DNA of 64,000 bases from an uncultured Lachnospiraceae bacterium (GCA_946628415.1 CAMOWK010000001.1:248001-312000), one strand, 5' to 3'; positions 45,253 to 55,577 are shown, counted from the first letter of the stretch. Translations and numbers: made by a program. Notes: a model not told the origin generated them from the sequence alone.

Positions 45253-46473
45253 ATGTCTAAAGAAAAAGTTGTACTTGCTTATTCAGGCGGTCTTGACACA
45301 ACAGCCATAATTCCATGGCTCAAAGAAACATATGACTACGAAGTTATATGTGCCTGCATCGATGTAGGTCAGGAATCAGAGCTCGATGGTCTTGAAGAAA
45401 GAGCTAAATATTCAGGTGCTGAAAAATGCTACATTATTGATGTAATTGATGAGTTCTGTGATGAATACATCATGCCAACCGTTAAAGCTGATGCAGTATA
45501 CGAGAACAAATATCTTCTCGGAACATCATTTGCAAGACCACTTATAGGTAAGGTTCTTGTTGATATAGCACGTAAGGAAGGTGCTACTGCTATCTGCCAC
45601 GGTGCTACAGGTAAAGGAAATGATCAGCTCAGATTTGAGCTTGCTATAAAAGCACTTGCTCCGGATATAAAAATTATTGCATGCTGGAGAGATCCAAACT
45701 GGACATTTGATTCTCGTGAATCAGAAATCGCTTATGTTGAATCAAAGGGAATCAATCTTCCATTCGATGCAAAACACAGCTACAGCCGTGACAGAAATAT
45801 ATGGCATATAAGCCATGAGGGACTTGAGCTTGAAAGTCCTGCCAACGAGCCAAACTATGATGATCTTCTTGTTCTCGGTGTTACACCGGAGAAAGCACCT
45901 GATGAAGCTGAGTATGTTGAAATGACTTTCGAAGCCGGAGTACCTAAGTCTATAAACGGCAAGGAAATGAAAGTTTCTGATATAATACGTGAGTTAAACC
46001 GTCTCGGCGGTAAGCACGGAATCGGAATCATCGATATTGTTGAAAACCGTGTAGTTGGCATGAAGAGCCGTGGTGTTTATGAGACACCGGGTGGAACAAT
46101 CCTTATGGAAGCTCATAAGCAGCTTGAGGAACTTGTACTTGATCGTGATACTCTTGATTTCAAGCGTCACATCGGAATCAAATTTGCAGACCTTGTATAT
46201 GAAGGAAAATGGTTCTGCCCACTTCGTGAAAGCCTTCAGGCATTCATCGAGAAGTCAGATGAAAGAGTTACAGGAACAGTTAAGTTTAAGCTTTACAAGG
46301 GTAATATCATTAAAGCAGGAACAACAAGTCCATATACACTTTATTCCGAGTCTCTTGCAAGCTTTACAACCGGTGATCTTTATGATCATAAGGACGCAAG
46401 CGGATTCATCAATCTCTTCGGACTTCCTATGAAGGTTAGAGCAATGCTCGATCAGGAACGCGAGAATAAATAA
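45253..46473 (+). CDS. argG: Argininosuccinate synthase
   Basis: Joins citrulline and aspartate with ATP. The PP-loop [17 protein letters not shown] is at residues 7-23, with [15 protein letters not shown] (about 116-130) and the citrulline-binding [13 protein letters not shown] region. Length 406 aa is standard. The start has GGAGGA 8 nt upstream. It is the only plus-strand gene in the window, is read divergently from argCJB, and is followed by a strong intrinsic terminator. argH, which often follows, is not present here. Confidence 0.98.
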   Translation: MSKEKVVLAYSGGLDTTAIIPWLKETYDYEVICACIDVGQESELDGLEERAKYSGAEKCYIIDVIDEFCDEYIMPTVKADAVYENKYLLGTSFARPLIGKVLVDIARKEGATAICHGATGKGNDQLRFELAIKALAPDIKIIACWRDPNWTFDSRESEIAYVESKGINLPFDAKHSYSRDRNIWHISHEGLELESPANEPNYDDLLVLGVTPEKAPDEAEYVEMTFEAGVPKSINGKEMKVSDIIRELNRLGGKHGIGIIDIVENRVVGMKSRGVYETPGGTILMEAHKQLEELVLDRDTLDFKRHIGIKFADLVYEGKWFCPLRESLQAFIEKSDERVTGTVKFKLYKGNIIKAGTTSPYTLYSESLASFTTGDLYDHKDASGFINLFGLPMKVRAMLDQERENK

Positions 46474-46487
46474 TTCATATATCTATT

Positions 46488-46518
46488 GAGATGGTTCTTC
46501 GGAACCATCTCTTTTTTT
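46488..46518 (+). terminator. argG intrinsic terminator
   Basis: A perfect 10-bp stem (GAGATGGTTC at 46488-46497 with 46502-46511), TTCG tetraloop and a run of seven T (46512-46518), 14 nt past the argG stop. Confidence 0.95.
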
Positions 46519-46562
46519 ACTCCCTTTTCATCTATATGCACGGGCTAAAACAATTTCTCCAT

Positions 46563-46592
46563 AAAAAAATAGCGGGGAAACTCCCCACTATT
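46563..46592 (-). terminator. Intrinsic terminator after the SleB-like hydrolase gene
   Basis: An 11-bp stem (46568-46578 with 46582-46592, one G-U pair on the minus strand) with a 3-nt loop is followed on the minus strand by a T run. It faces the argG terminator 44 nt away. Confidence 0.88.
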
Positions 46593-46615
46593 TTTATAAT
46601 CTATAAGATAATCAT

Positions 46616-48061
46616 TTAGAAGAACACATGATTTCCGATTACTGTACTGTTGCTCACAGAATTTGGATTAAGATACCATGTAGGTCTGAATGACATTGCA
46701 TTACCAATGTTGTTGTATCCGCCCATAGCAGCCTGTACAGCCTGAGCTGTCGTAGCAGGTACATTTCCGCCAAGAGCTCTCTTAAATCTTGCTCCGTTTA
46801 CACATGTGAACTGATTCTTTGCATAAAGGACATCCGTTACTGAACTGCCCCATCTGCCTGAACGTACTCTGTTAAGAATTACATTTGCAACTGCAACCTG
46901 TCCTTCATATGGCTCTCCGCCACTCTCTGCATATACAACCGCACATATAAGCTCATAATCTGAACCGCTGGCTGTGCTGGCAGCTGTTGTTGCCTCTGTA
47001 GTAGGAGCCTGGGTAGTTGGCTGCTCTGTAGCCTTCTCAGTTGCTTTCTCAGTTGTCTTCTCAGTAGTAGTCTGTTCTTTCTTATTCGAATTATCAGTAG
47101 TTTCTTCTGTCTTACTGTTGTCTTCTTTCTTTTCTTCTGAAGAAGCTTCTTCTTTCTTTTCTTCTTCCTGCTTCGTGGAATTATATGATTTTACTTTATC
47201 ATTAAATGCATCATAATCCTTCACAGATACAGCATTTGCTTTTCCTTCTGTTATATCTACATATGAATTATAAATATAAGCGTTTGTACCATCAGGAAGT
47301 ACTACCTCACTCCACTCTTCCTTAGAATCTGAAAGTGTAGGATATACATCTCCCTCTGCAGCAACAAGAAGGATTTCTCCGTTCTGACTTGCCATGCTTC
47401 TGATATTTACGTTATTTGCAGTAACCTCTGCAAGATGATCGATCACTTCAGTATCATCTTCACGGGAAATGTATTCTTTCTTAACAAACCCTTCTACTTC
47501 ACCGGATTTGATCTTAACCCATTCCTCAGAGTCTTCAGTTATCTCTCCGGTCATACCTTTATAGATATGTCCAACTATATCTGAATCTGTTCCGGCTGAT
47601 TCTCTTATGTTAAGGGAATCTGCTGTAACCACGAATTCATTCTCACTAAGTGAAGTAGTAAGACTGTCTTTCTTACTCTCTTCTTTATCTATACCGCCAT
47701 CCTCGAATGCTTCGAGTTTTGAACTAAACAGCTCAGTGTCGATCATAGACACTTCTGCAAGCTCTATAGAATAAGTTGCCTCTTCTTCATTCTGCTCAGT
47801 CAGTTCACTGCTTACTTCTTCTTTTTCGGTATCCTCTTCACTGGAAACAGTTACTTCTACAACCTTCGCTTCATTTTTAGCTTTTGCAATATCATTTTGG
47901 ATATTCTCTTTTGCTACTGTTATTGAAAATCCGCAAATAACAAGAAGTGCTCCAAGTGTAAGTACTGCAAGTATTCCTTTTACCGTTATCCCTTCAGCCA
48001 AGACATTCTTTCTGAATGAAAGCTTTGCTCGTCTAAGCTTATACTTAGTTCTGTTACTCAT
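46616..48061 (-). CDS. SleB-like cell-wall hydrolase with two SH3 domains
   Basis: Order of domains in 481 residues: a basic cytoplasmic N-terminus, one transmembrane segment (about 25-50), a Glu/Ser-rich spacer, two bacterial SH3 domains (about 143-200 and 210-270; LNIRESAGTDSDIVG, VNIRSMASQNGEI), a Lys/Glu/Thr-rich linker (about 295-365, TTEKATEKATEQ) and a C-terminal Hydrolase_2/SleB domain (about 368-481) with catalytic Glu379 in YAESGGEPYEGQVAVANVI. It should cleave peptidoglycan, probably as a lytic transglycosylase or amidase during growth rather than germination. A consensus promoter and a direct repeat lie upstream. Confidence 0.92.
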   Translation of the reverse strand: MSNRTKYKLRRAKLSFRKNVLAEGITVKGILAVLTLGALLVICGFSITVAKENIQNDIAKAKNEAKVVEVTVSSEEDTEKEEVSSELTEQNEEEATYSIELAEVSMIDTELFSSKLEAFEDGGIDKEESKKDSLTTSLSENEFVVTADSLNIRESAGTDSDIVGHIYKGMTGEITEDSEEWVKIKSGEVEGFVKKEYISREDDTEVIDHLAEVTANNVNIRSMASQNGEILLVAAEGDVYPTLSDSKEEWSEVVLPDGTNAYIYNSYVDITEGKANAVSVKDYDAFNDKVKSYNSTKQEEEKKEEASSEEKKEDNSKTEETTDNSNKKEQTTTEKTTEKATEKATEQPTTQAPTTEATTAASTASGSDYELICAVVYAESGGEPYEGQVAVANVILNRVRSGRWGSSVTDVLYAKNQFTCVNGARFKRALGGNVPATTAQAVQAAMGGYNNIGNAMSFRPTWYLNPNSVSNSTVIGNHVFF

Positions 48062-48108
48062 AAAAATATCACCTAAAAGTTAATAATGTTAAAAAACAAA
48101 ACACAATT

Positions 48109-48159
48109 GTTACGTTTTTGTTACGAAGGTATACTATCACTTTGTAACAATTTTGTCAA
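48109..48159 (-). promoter_or_regulatory. Promoter with a WalR-box-like direct repeat at the transcription start
   Basis: Minus-strand -35 TTGACA (48154-48159), 17-bp spacer and -10 TAGTAT (48131-48136). Just downstream, over the predicted start site, is the direct repeat CGTAAC-N5-CGTAAC (48109-48125 on the complementary strand), which has the spacing of WalR boxes but C instead of T at the first position. It drives the SleB-like gene. Confidence 0.6.
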
Positions 48160-48232
48160 CTTTTACGGTGATATCTGTTAATCTTATATAATTTAGCGAT
48201 GTTTTTTATGCATTTTTACAGCTATTTAACAA

Positions 48233-49084
48233 TCAGAAAGCTATAGTAATAGCGCCACTTCCAAGATATGTACCTGCTACCGGACCTATATCTGTAATGA
48301 TACACTCTGCATCTGTTAACTTTTCTTTAATAACTTCTGCAAGCCGCGACGCTCTCTCCTGTGCATTTGCGTGGCCTATGATAAAAAGCTTTTCATTTCC
48401 CGCCTCTTCCACTGCAAGACCTGCAAGGTAGTCCATAGCCTGATTGGTTCCTCTTACCCTTGACTTTGCTATAACACTGCCATCCTCTGAAAGAGTAAGT
48501 ATCGGCCTTATCTTCATGGCATTAGAAGTAATCTGGTCGTTACCCGTAAAGATTCCGCCTCTTTTCAGGTGAAATGTATCTTCGACCATCACATACTGAT
48601 GAAGCAAAGCTTTTCTCTCATCAAGAAAATGTATCGCTTCCGAAATACTGTTTATATCTTCTGTTCCGGCAAGTATCGGTAGTAAAAGGAAACCGAGCCC
48701 AACTGATGATGTACCCGAAGGATATACGTTACATTTTCTATCGGGATTTTTTTCTTTTATTAAATCAAGAGCAGTTTTAAATCTGTCGTGAATCTCGAAA
48801 TACTTTTCACTTGCACCTATGTACAGGATATCTTTTCCTTCCGGCATCTTATCATCAAGGAAACTGTGAATATCATCGGATGACGGAATGCTCACAGTCG
48901 GCATCAGGCCTTTTTTCATGGACGAATAAAACTCCGGCATTAAAGTCTTCCTCTCGCCTAAATCGCACTTAAACTCCTCATCCCCCATGATTACCGAAAT
49001 CGGGAAAACCAAAGTACTGTCATTTTTTATTATCTCATCAGGAATATCAATTGATGTGTCAGTAACTATAATAAAATCTGACAT
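48233..49084 (-). CDS. DegV family fatty-acid-binding protein
   Basis: Typical DegV start FIIVTDTSIDIPDEIIKND, a GTSSVGLGFLLLPI segment and the RGGIFTGNDQITSNAMKIRPIL motif, followed by the family's C-terminal GHANAQERA and VAGTYLGSGAITI. Members bind fatty acids and in some species serve as FakB partners of fatty-acid kinase. Length 283 aa is normal. A GGAGGTG site precedes the ATG. No fakA is adjacent; the gene lies downstream of the amidase-fold lipoprotein with a 30-nt gap. Confidence 0.94.
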   Translation of the reverse strand: MSDFIIVTDTSIDIPDEIIKNDSTLVFPISVIMGDEEFKCDLGERKTLMPEFYSSMKKGLMPTVSIPSSDDIHSFLDDKMPEGKDILYIGASEKYFEIHDRFKTALDLIKEKNPDRKCNVYPSGTSSVGLGFLLLPILAGTEDINSISEAIHFLDERKALLHQYVMVEDTFHLKRGGIFTGNDQITSNAMKIRPILTLSEDGSVIAKSRVRGTNQAMDYLAGLAVEEAGNEKLFIIGHANAQERASRLAEVIKEKLTDAECIITDIGPVAGTYLGSGAITIAF

Positions 49085-49114
49085 AAAACACCTCCGTAAT
49101 AATACTCAAATAAG

Positions 49115-50140
49115 TTACCTTTTTTCCGCAAAATATCTGTCTATTCCATCTGCTATCTTAACCGCCATGATATTCTTATAATTGGCAGAGGAAAGGTTGG
49201 TATCATCATTTATATTCGAAAGAAATCCAACATCTATAACTGCTGCAGGCATATCACAATAATTAAGAGCCGTTATATAGTCAGTCTCATATACTCCCAT
49301 CTTCGTAAGATCTGTCTTGTTACATATGGAATCAACTATCGAATAACAAAGCATATAGCTGTTCTCATAGTTCTTACCCGTATAAGGATTTGACTGCGTA
49401 GTTATGAAGCCAAGTATACCTGTCGTATTTCCATTTGACAGCACCGGCGCATCAATTCGTATAAATATATCTGCATTTGCCTTATTTGCCATTTTGGCTC
49501 TGTCGGCATTACTTATATTAATATTATTTGTCTCTCTTGAAAGAATTACATTGTAGCCTCTTTTTGATAATTCATCCTCAAGCACTTCGGCAATCTGAAG
49601 ATTAACCTCATATTCAAACGCACCTGTTGCGACTCCGACACCGCCCTGCGTCATCTTCATCTTCGTTCCCATATCACCGGCAGGGGAGACTTCTTCTCTG
49701 TCTGTATCGATTATGAGCTGCTTGGCAGGATCTATGAATATGGTATAGTTACTGCCTTCAGCATCAGTTTCCGTAGCCCAGTTTATCTCTGTTTTCTCGA
49801 GACTGCTGCTTCTTACATAATAGTATCCGCCATTTATAAGAACCTCTGTCCAGTCAGATGTATATCCGGTTCTCGAAAGATCGACCCCTTTAACCAGTGT
49901 AATATATACAGCTGATTTCTCATCAGGTAATGTATATACATTCACATCATCCGTAACAGTCTTTACGTAATCAGACTTTACGTTGAATTCTTCTCTGTGG
50001 CTTCTCTGGTTCTGTTTAGCATCCGTCTGGGTTGCCACATCCTTTTTAGTGCTTCCGCAGCCGGCGAGAGTTATAAGTACCGCCATTATAAAAATCAGCA
50101 CAAATGCATTATTCAGTTTTTTAAAACCAGCTACTGTCAT
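49115..50140 (-). CDS. Amidase_3-fold lipoprotein with SH3 domain, apparently catalytically degenerate
   Basis: The N-terminus is a lipoprotein signal with lipobox LAGC (Cys28). An SH3-like segment (about 55-115) precedes an N-acetylmuramoyl-L-alanine amidase type 3 fold (about 130-341; FEYEVNLQIAEVLEDELSKRGYNVILSRET, NADRAKMANKANADIF, VIDVGFLSNINDD). However, the metal-binding HxGG motif is replaced by IDPAKQ (about 136-141), the SIHAN His is replaced by Asp230 (RIDAP), and the catalytic Glu of VExGFLSN is Asp303. Two His zinc ligands are therefore missing while the reading frame is intact. It is likely a wall-binding pseudo-enzyme or regulator (inference). It lies between GDPD and DegV genes. 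Confidence 0.85.
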   Translation of the reverse strand: MTVAGFKKLNNAFVLIFIMAVLITLAGCGSTKKDVATQTDAKQNQRSHREEFNVKSDYVKTVTDDVNVYTLPDEKSAVYITLVKGVDLSRTGYTSDWTEVLINGGYYYVRSSSLEKTEINWATETDAEGSNYTIFIDPAKQLIIDTDREEVSPAGDMGTKMKMTQGGVGVATGAFEYEVNLQIAEVLEDELSKRGYNVILSRETNNINISNADRAKMANKANADIFIRIDAPVLSNGNTTGILGFITTQSNPYTGKNYENSYMLCYSIVDSICNKTDLTKMGVYETDYITALNYCDMPAAVIDVGFLSNINDDTNLSSANYKNIMAVKIADGIDRYFAEKR

Positions 50141-50166
50141 TTTATTATGGCTCCGATTACATCCTG

Positions 50167-51996
50167 CTAGAATTCAGGCGTTTTTTTCTCAATATACGTT
50201 GATATAATATCATAAAGTGAGCCTTCTTCATAGAGTGAAGACTCCGTTTCTCTTACAAACTTAGGATTATTTGTGATTATATTATCCACATTTTTATATA
50301 GCATCTGCTCAACCACTTCTCTGTCATCAACAGTCCAGACATATATCTCCTTGCCCATTCTGTGCACCTTTTTCACCATCTCGTAATTCACAAATGTATA
50401 TTTGACGCTGTATATATCCACAAAATCCATGTCATAGAAATTACCATAGGCAAGCTGCATTATGTAAACCGTCTTAAAGCTGTCATCAAGCTCTTTTGTC
50501 TTCATCAGAGCCTTTGACGAGGTTGATGCTATTACTACATTATCCTCCTGCCCGCATTCATATATTATATCAATAACTTTTTCCACAAGATCGGTATCTG
50601 TTTTGGCAGGTTTAAGCTCGACATTAACGACTGCACTGTCACCTATAAGAAGAAGCGCCTCTTTAAGTGTAGGAACCTTTTCGTCCTTAAACTTTTTGCT
50701 GAACTTCTTCCCTGCACTGAGACTTTTAATTTCATCCAGGGTCATATTTCCGACTTTTTTATCAACCCCACATGTACGTTTTACATTCTCATCATGCATG
50801 ACAACTATCTCGCCGTCTTTAGTCTGTCTTACATCCAGCTCTATAAAATCAGCCCCGTCTTCCATGGCAAGACTGAAGCTTGAAAGTGTATTCTCGGGTG
50901 CAGCATATGAGGCGCCTCTGTGTGCCGTTACATATGCAGTATTGACCTTAAGTACATTTGTACCTATTATATCCATCCTCCTGAGGAATATGTATCCGGC
51001 ATCAAGAATAACAGCAAGAATAAGTATGACTGCCACTATCCTTCTCCCTTTCTTTCCACTTATTTTAGATGCATAATTATCCAGATCATCTATATTCGGA
51101 ATCCCTTCCTTGTTTGGATATAGATTATAGTAAGAGTTACTGATTATTGAAAAATTAAGCGGAAGGGCAATTATTGTTAGGATTCCTACAAGTACAAAAT
51201 TAATCATATCAAGAATGCCATAAACTATAGTAAGTGCATTACCTGAGCTGATAAATGTATTGGCAGTTTTTCTAAGAAGTGTGAGTATGACGCCGTTAAG
51301 AAGTATTATGAGGAAAACTATTGTAACATTCCAAAGAACAATCTGAAGAAAGTTTAACAGTTTTTCCTTCTTTATGTCTTTTCTCCCCAGCTTAAGTGAT
51401 GTAATAAACGATTCCCGTCTGAGAGAAAACTCATAAATGGAATATATAGACGACATTACTATAAGTGACATTATAAGATAGACCATCCCGACCAGAGATA
51501 TGGATAACGGCGATGCATTTATAAGCTGGCTTAAATAAGGCGGAATCCCAAGGTTTACGTATGAAACAGAAACCACAGCTACTCCCGATACCGGAAACAG
51601 GAACATCATATAAGGAACTATAAGCATATTCCTCGGTCTTATCATTCTGACTGCATTTCTAAGTCCTTTAAAGAATATCCTGAAAGGTCCTATCTTCTTT
51701 AAGTCATTTGCCGCGTCGTAGGCATAGATTATTCCGGATACATTTACAAGAAGAAAAAATGAAATCAGTATTATAAGAACAATAAGGAATACATAGGTTA
51801 TGGGAGACTTAAAGTATCTAGGGATGTTTTCCTTGGAAATGTATCGAAGTCCTGAGTATTTGATTGAAAGATTGAAGAAATACCCGAGAGCCGGGATAAA
51901 AAGAGTATAGGAAACAAGAAGGAGTATACCTTCAAATAGAAGGACACTCCCTCTGTTATACCTGAATAGTTTTAAACTGTCACGTATGTTTTTCAT
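50167..51996 (-). CDS. Membrane glycerophosphodiester phosphodiesterase
   Basis: The N-terminal ~330 residues form about eight transmembrane helices (GPDPase_memb type), followed by a short linker helix and an extracellular GDPD barrel (about 355-585) with AHRGASYAAPENT (His359, Glu368), FIELDVRQTKDGEIVVMHD and VNVELKP. It likely hydrolyses glycerophosphodiesters or lipoteichoic-acid-like glycerol phosphate polymers at the membrane. Length 609 aa is typical for this subfamily. It lies 44 nt downstream of queA. The presence of a CDP-glycerol transferase elsewhere in the window is consistent with such polymers. Confidence 0.92.
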   Translation of the reverse strand: MKNIRDSLKLFRYNRGSVLLFEGILLLVSYTLFIPALGYFFNLSIKYSGLRYISKENIPRYFKSPITYVFLIVLIILISFFLLVNVSGIIYAYDAANDLKKIGPFRIFFKGLRNAVRMIRPRNMLIVPYMMFLFPVSGVAVVSVSYVNLGIPPYLSQLINASPLSISLVGMVYLIMSLIVMSSIYSIYEFSLRRESFITSLKLGRKDIKKEKLLNFLQIVLWNVTIVFLIILLNGVILTLLRKTANTFISSGNALTIVYGILDMINFVLVGILTIIALPLNFSIISNSYYNLYPNKEGIPNIDDLDNYASKISGKKGRRIVAVILILAVILDAGYIFLRRMDIIGTNVLKVNTAYVTAHRGASYAAPENTLSSFSLAMEDGADFIELDVRQTKDGEIVVMHDENVKRTCGVDKKVGNMTLDEIKSLSAGKKFSKKFKDEKVPTLKEALLLIGDSAVVNVELKPAKTDTDLVEKVIDIIYECGQEDNVVIASTSSKALMKTKELDDSFKTVYIMQLAYGNFYDMDFVDIYSVKYTFVNYEMVKKVHRMGKEIYVWTVDDREVVEQMLYKNVDNIITNNPKFVRETESSLYEEGSLYDIISTYIEKKTPEF

Positions 51997-52040
51997 TCAA
52001 AGTCTGCTTCCTATAATTCTGTTTTGTTGGCACAGGCTAT

Positions 52041-53084
52041 TTACAGTATCAGCATCGCATCTCCGAATGAAAAGAAGCGGTACTTCTCTTCTACTGCTGT
52101 TTGGTAGGCTTTAAGGATATGTTCTCTGTCATATAAAGCTGATACAAGCATTATAAGCGTTGACTCCGGAAGATGGAAGTTCGTAATTAAACCGTCAATG
52201 CATTTAAAGCGGTATCCGGGATAGATAAATATTTCCGTCCATCCGCTTCCCGGCTCTATATGTCCATCTTCATCCGCAACCGATTCGAGAACTCTTGTAC
52301 TCGTTGTTCCGACAGATATAACCCTTCCGCCATTTTCTTTTGTATCATTTATTATCTTTGCAGCAGTTTCGTCTATCATGTAGAATTCACTGTGCATATG
52401 ATGTTCTTCAAGTTTTTCAACTTTAACCGGTCTAAAGGTTCCGAGTCCCACATGAAGTGTGACACGGGCTATCTTTATACCTTTTTCTTCTATGGCACTG
52501 AGCAGTTCATTTGTAAAATGAAGTCCTGCTGTAGGAGCCGCTGCAGACCCTGCATTTTTTGCGTAAACGGTCTGATAGCGGTCTTTATCTTTCAGCTTAT
52601 GTGTTATATAAGGAGGAAGCGGCATCTCGCCAAGAGAATCAAGTATTTCTTCCCATATGCCGTCATATGTGAACCTTATAAGCCTGTTGCCTTCTTCCAC
52701 TACATCTATGACCTCGCCGGAAAGAATGAATGAACCGTCGGGACGTGCCTCTCCGAAATTAACCACTGCGCCGACTTTCATTTTCTTTCCCGGACGCGTG
52801 AGACATTCCCAAACATTTCCGCCCTTATTCTTAAGCAGAAGTATCTCTATCATGGCTCCGGTATCCTGCTTTGTGCCGTAAAGCCTTGCAGGAATAACCT
52901 TTGTTTCATTTATAACAATGCAGTCTCCCGGTCTTAAATAATCTATAACGTCGCTGAATATCTTATGCTCTATAGTTTTTTTCTCCCGGTCAAGAACCAT
53001 AAGCCTCGAATCGCTTCTCTTTTCAAGAGGATCCTGGGCTATAAGTTCTTCCGGAAGTTCGTAATAAAAATCATGTACATTCAT
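52041..53084 (-). CDS. queA: S-adenosylmethionine:tRNA ribosyltransferase-isomerase
   Basis: Transfers and isomerises the ribose of SAM to make epoxyqueuosine in tRNA anticodons (GUN). The whole family profile is present: [23 protein letters not shown] at the N-terminus, [10 protein letters not shown] (about 185-194), [10 protein letters not shown] and [14 protein letters not shown]. Length 347 aa is normal. It is 44 nt downstream of pheT and may be co-transcribed. tgt, queG and the DUF208 queH are not in the window. Confidence 0.96.
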   Translation of the reverse strand: MNVHDFYYELPEELIAQDPLEKRSDSRLMVLDREKKTIEHKIFSDVIDYLRPGDCIVINETKVIPARLYGTKQDTGAMIEILLLKNKGGNVWECLTRPGKKMKVGAVVNFGEARPDGSFILSGEVIDVVEEGNRLIRFTYDGIWEEILDSLGEMPLPPYITHKLKDKDRYQTVYAKNAGSAAAPTAGLHFTNELLSAIEEKGIKIARVTLHVGLGTFRPVKVEKLEEHHMHSEFYMIDETAAKIINDTKENGGRVISVGTTSTRVLESVADEDGHIEPGSGWTEIFIYPGYRFKCIDGLITNFHLPESTLIMLVSALYDREHILKAYQTAVEEKYRFFSFGDAMLIL

Positions 53085-53128
53085 ATGTGATCATGCACTC
53101 TCTGTTTCTGCTTTATTTTACCGTTATT

Positions 53129-55561
53129 TTATGAACGAAGTTCTATACCTTCAGCTGAAAGCTTCTTCAGTATCTTATCAACCGAAGCATTAACCTCTGC
53201 ATCGGAAAGCGTTCTGTCCGGTGCTCTGAAGAGAAGTGAAAATGCAACGGATTTCTTATCACTTGCAATTCTCTCGCCTTCATATACATCAAAGAGTTTA
53301 ATCTCTTCGAGAAGCTTACCTGCATTTTTTCTGATAATCTTTTCTATCTCACCGACAAATACCTTCTTGTCGCAAAGAAGTGAAAGGTCTCTTGTGCTGC
53401 CCGGGAACTTGGTTACGCTGACATACTTGATTCCGAAATCTGCCATATCCGTAAGTGTTTCCATATCAAGTGCAGCAACATATACATCACCCTTCATATC
53501 ATAATTCATTACTGCTTCAGGGTGAACCTGTCCTATATAACCGATGTATTTATCGCCGCAGACGATTTTAGCCTGTCTACCCGGATGAAGGAAAGGATAA
53601 TCCGAAGCCGGAATATACTCAACATCCTTTGCGAAGCCAAGCTTCTCAGTAATCTCTTCAACCACTCCTTTAAGCGTGAAGAAATCACCACTGCCATACA
53701 TGGCAAGTGTAAGGGTATTTTTCTCATCAGGAAGTTCTGTAAGAGGAAGGCTCTTTGGAATATATACATTTCCCATTTCAAAAAGTCTTACATCCTTATT
53801 CCTTCTGTTATAGTTTGTTGCAAGCGAAGTAAGCATACCATTCAGAGAAACTGTTCTCATGATACTGAAATCCTCGCCGAGAGGATTGCTTATCTTTACT
53901 GCTTTTCTGAGCTCACTGTCCTCCGGTATAAGAAGCTTATCAAATACTTTAGGGCTTTCAAATGAATAGCTCATGCCCTGTGAAAATCCGTTTGAAAGCG
54001 CAACATCCCTTACCATGGCTGCTATGGATTCATTCATAGAAACTCCGCCAATACCTGCATTTGTTGCAGGAAGTGTAGTCGGGATATTATCATAACCGTA
54101 GAATCTCGCAACTTCTTCCGCAAGATCAGCCATACATCTTAAATCCTGTCTGTATGTAGGAATTGTAAGTAGATTTGTTTTTTCATCATACGTAAGTCCA
54201 AGCTTATCAAAAATGTAGAGCATTTTTTCAGAAGACACATCTGTTCCGAGAAGACTGTTCATTCTGTCAGGTTCAAATGGAAGTGTCCATGGACTTACAG
54301 GTTCCGGATATACATCTACCATACCCTTAAGAACTGTACCGGCACCCATCTCTTCTATAAGCTGGCAAGCCCTGTTTATCGCAATCTCAGCAAGATTAGG
54401 ATCAAGTCCCTTTTCAAATGTACTTGAACTTTCTGTACGAAGTCCTACTCTCTTTGAAGATAATCTTATGTTGGTTCCGTCAAAAGTAGCAGCTTCAAAA
54501 AGAAGTGTTGTCATATCATCAGTTACCATGGAGTTTTCACCGCCCATGATACCTGCCATAGCAACAGGCTTTTCAGCATCGCATATCATAAGTACGTTGC
54601 TGTCAAGTGTTCTCTCCTGTCCGTCAAGAGTTACAAACTTATCACCGTCATTTGCACGCTTAACTATGATCTTATTTCCGGCTATGGTTGAAAGATCAAA
54701 CGCATGCATAGGCTGACCGTATTCTTCCATAATGTAGTTTGTGATATCGACTATATTATTGATAGAACGTATGCCCTGAGCACGAAGCCTTCTCTGCATC
54801 CACTCCGGTGAAGGTCCTATCTTAATATCCTTTACTACTCTGCCTATATATCTCTTGCAGAGATCTGTATCCTTAATCTCAACATCGATATAATCTTTTG
54901 TGTACTCATCCGACTCTTCCTTAACAACAACCTCAGGAGGATAAAAAGGAAGGTCAAATGTAACAGCTGCTTCCCTTGCCATACCAAGGATTGAGAAACA
55001 GTCTACTCTGTTGGATGTGATCTCATACTCAACATTTACATCATCAAGCCCAAGTGCCTTAACTGCATCATCACCCGGCTTCACGCCTGAATCAGCCGGG
55101 AATATATATACACCGTTCTCCGGTGCTTCCGGATACATTTCCCTTGAAGAACCGAGCTCTTCAATGGCACACATCATACCAAATGATTCGATTCCGCGGA
55201 GCTTACCCTTCTTAATCTTTATTCCGTCAGGCGGAAGTTCTCCTCCGTCGTGACCTCCGGCAACACGTCCGCCATCAAGTACTGTAGGAACAAGATCACC
55301 TTCCTTTACATTCGGTGCACCTGTCACTATCTGAATAGGTGCTTCTTTTCCTACATCAACCTTACATACCACAAGCTTGTCAGCGTCCGGATGCTTCTCG
55401 ATTGAAAGGATTTTTCCTACTACTATCTTTTCAAGGTTCTTGTCATATTTAACATAATTTTCAACATGGGAACCTGAAAGTGTTATCTTATCTACAAATT
55501 CCTGCGGTTCACAAGAAAGGTCAGGAACATATGCTTTAATCCATGATATAGGTGTATTCAT
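53129..55561 (-). CDS. pheT: Phenylalanine-tRNA ligase beta subunit
   Basis: Second subunit of the (alpha-beta)2 enzyme; carries tRNA binding and editing. The 810-residue protein has the N-terminal tRNA-binding EMAP-II-like domain (about 40-155), the B3/B4 editing region (ITSNRVDCFSILGMAREA onward), B5 (about 400-470) and C-terminal anticodon-binding FDX-ACB domain (about 715-808, KFPGSTRDLSLLCDK). Length is standard. It lies 16 nt downstream of pheS, under the same T-box control. Confidence 0.97.
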   Translation of the reverse strand: MNTPISWIKAYVPDLSCEPQEFVDKITLSGSHVENYVKYDKNLEKIVVGKILSIEKHPDADKLVVCKVDVGKEAPIQIVTGAPNVKEGDLVPTVLDGGRVAGGHDGGELPPDGIKIKKGKLRGIESFGMMCAIEELGSSREMYPEAPENGVYIFPADSGVKPGDDAVKALGLDDVNVEYEITSNRVDCFSILGMAREAAVTFDLPFYPPEVVVKEESDEYTKDYIDVEIKDTDLCKRYIGRVVKDIKIGPSPEWMQRRLRAQGIRSINNIVDITNYIMEEYGQPMHAFDLSTIAGNKIIVKRANDGDKFVTLDGQERTLDSNVLMICDAEKPVAMAGIMGGENSMVTDDMTTLLFEAATFDGTNIRLSSKRVGLRTESSSTFEKGLDPNLAEIAINRACQLIEEMGAGTVLKGMVDVYPEPVSPWTLPFEPDRMNSLLGTDVSSEKMLYIFDKLGLTYDEKTNLLTIPTYRQDLRCMADLAEEVARFYGYDNIPTTLPATNAGIGGVSMNESIAAMVRDVALSNGFSQGMSYSFESPKVFDKLLIPEDSELRKAVKISNPLGEDFSIMRTVSLNGMLTSLATNYNRRNKDVRLFEMGNVYIPKSLPLTELPDEKNTLTLAMYGSGDFFTLKGVVEEITEKLGFAKDVEYIPASDYPFLHPGRQAKIVCGDKYIGYIGQVHPEAVMNYDMKGDVYVAALDMETLTDMADFGIKYVSVTKFPGSTRDLSLLCDKKVFVGEIEKIIRKNAGKLLEEIKLFDVYEGERIASDKKSVAFSLLFRAPDRTLSDAEVNASVDKILKKLSAEGIELRS

Positions 55562-55577
55562 TTAAGTCTCTCCTTTC

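Noticed and set aside
46974..47216. Plus-strand Val/Ser-rich frame opposite the SleB-like gene
   Set aside because: It is the complement of the low-complexity Lys/Glu/Thr linker.
49115..50140. Pseudogene call for the amidase-fold lipoprotein
   Set aside because: The frame, lipoprotein signal and fold motifs are intact and only active-site residues differ, so it is more likely a functional non-enzyme.
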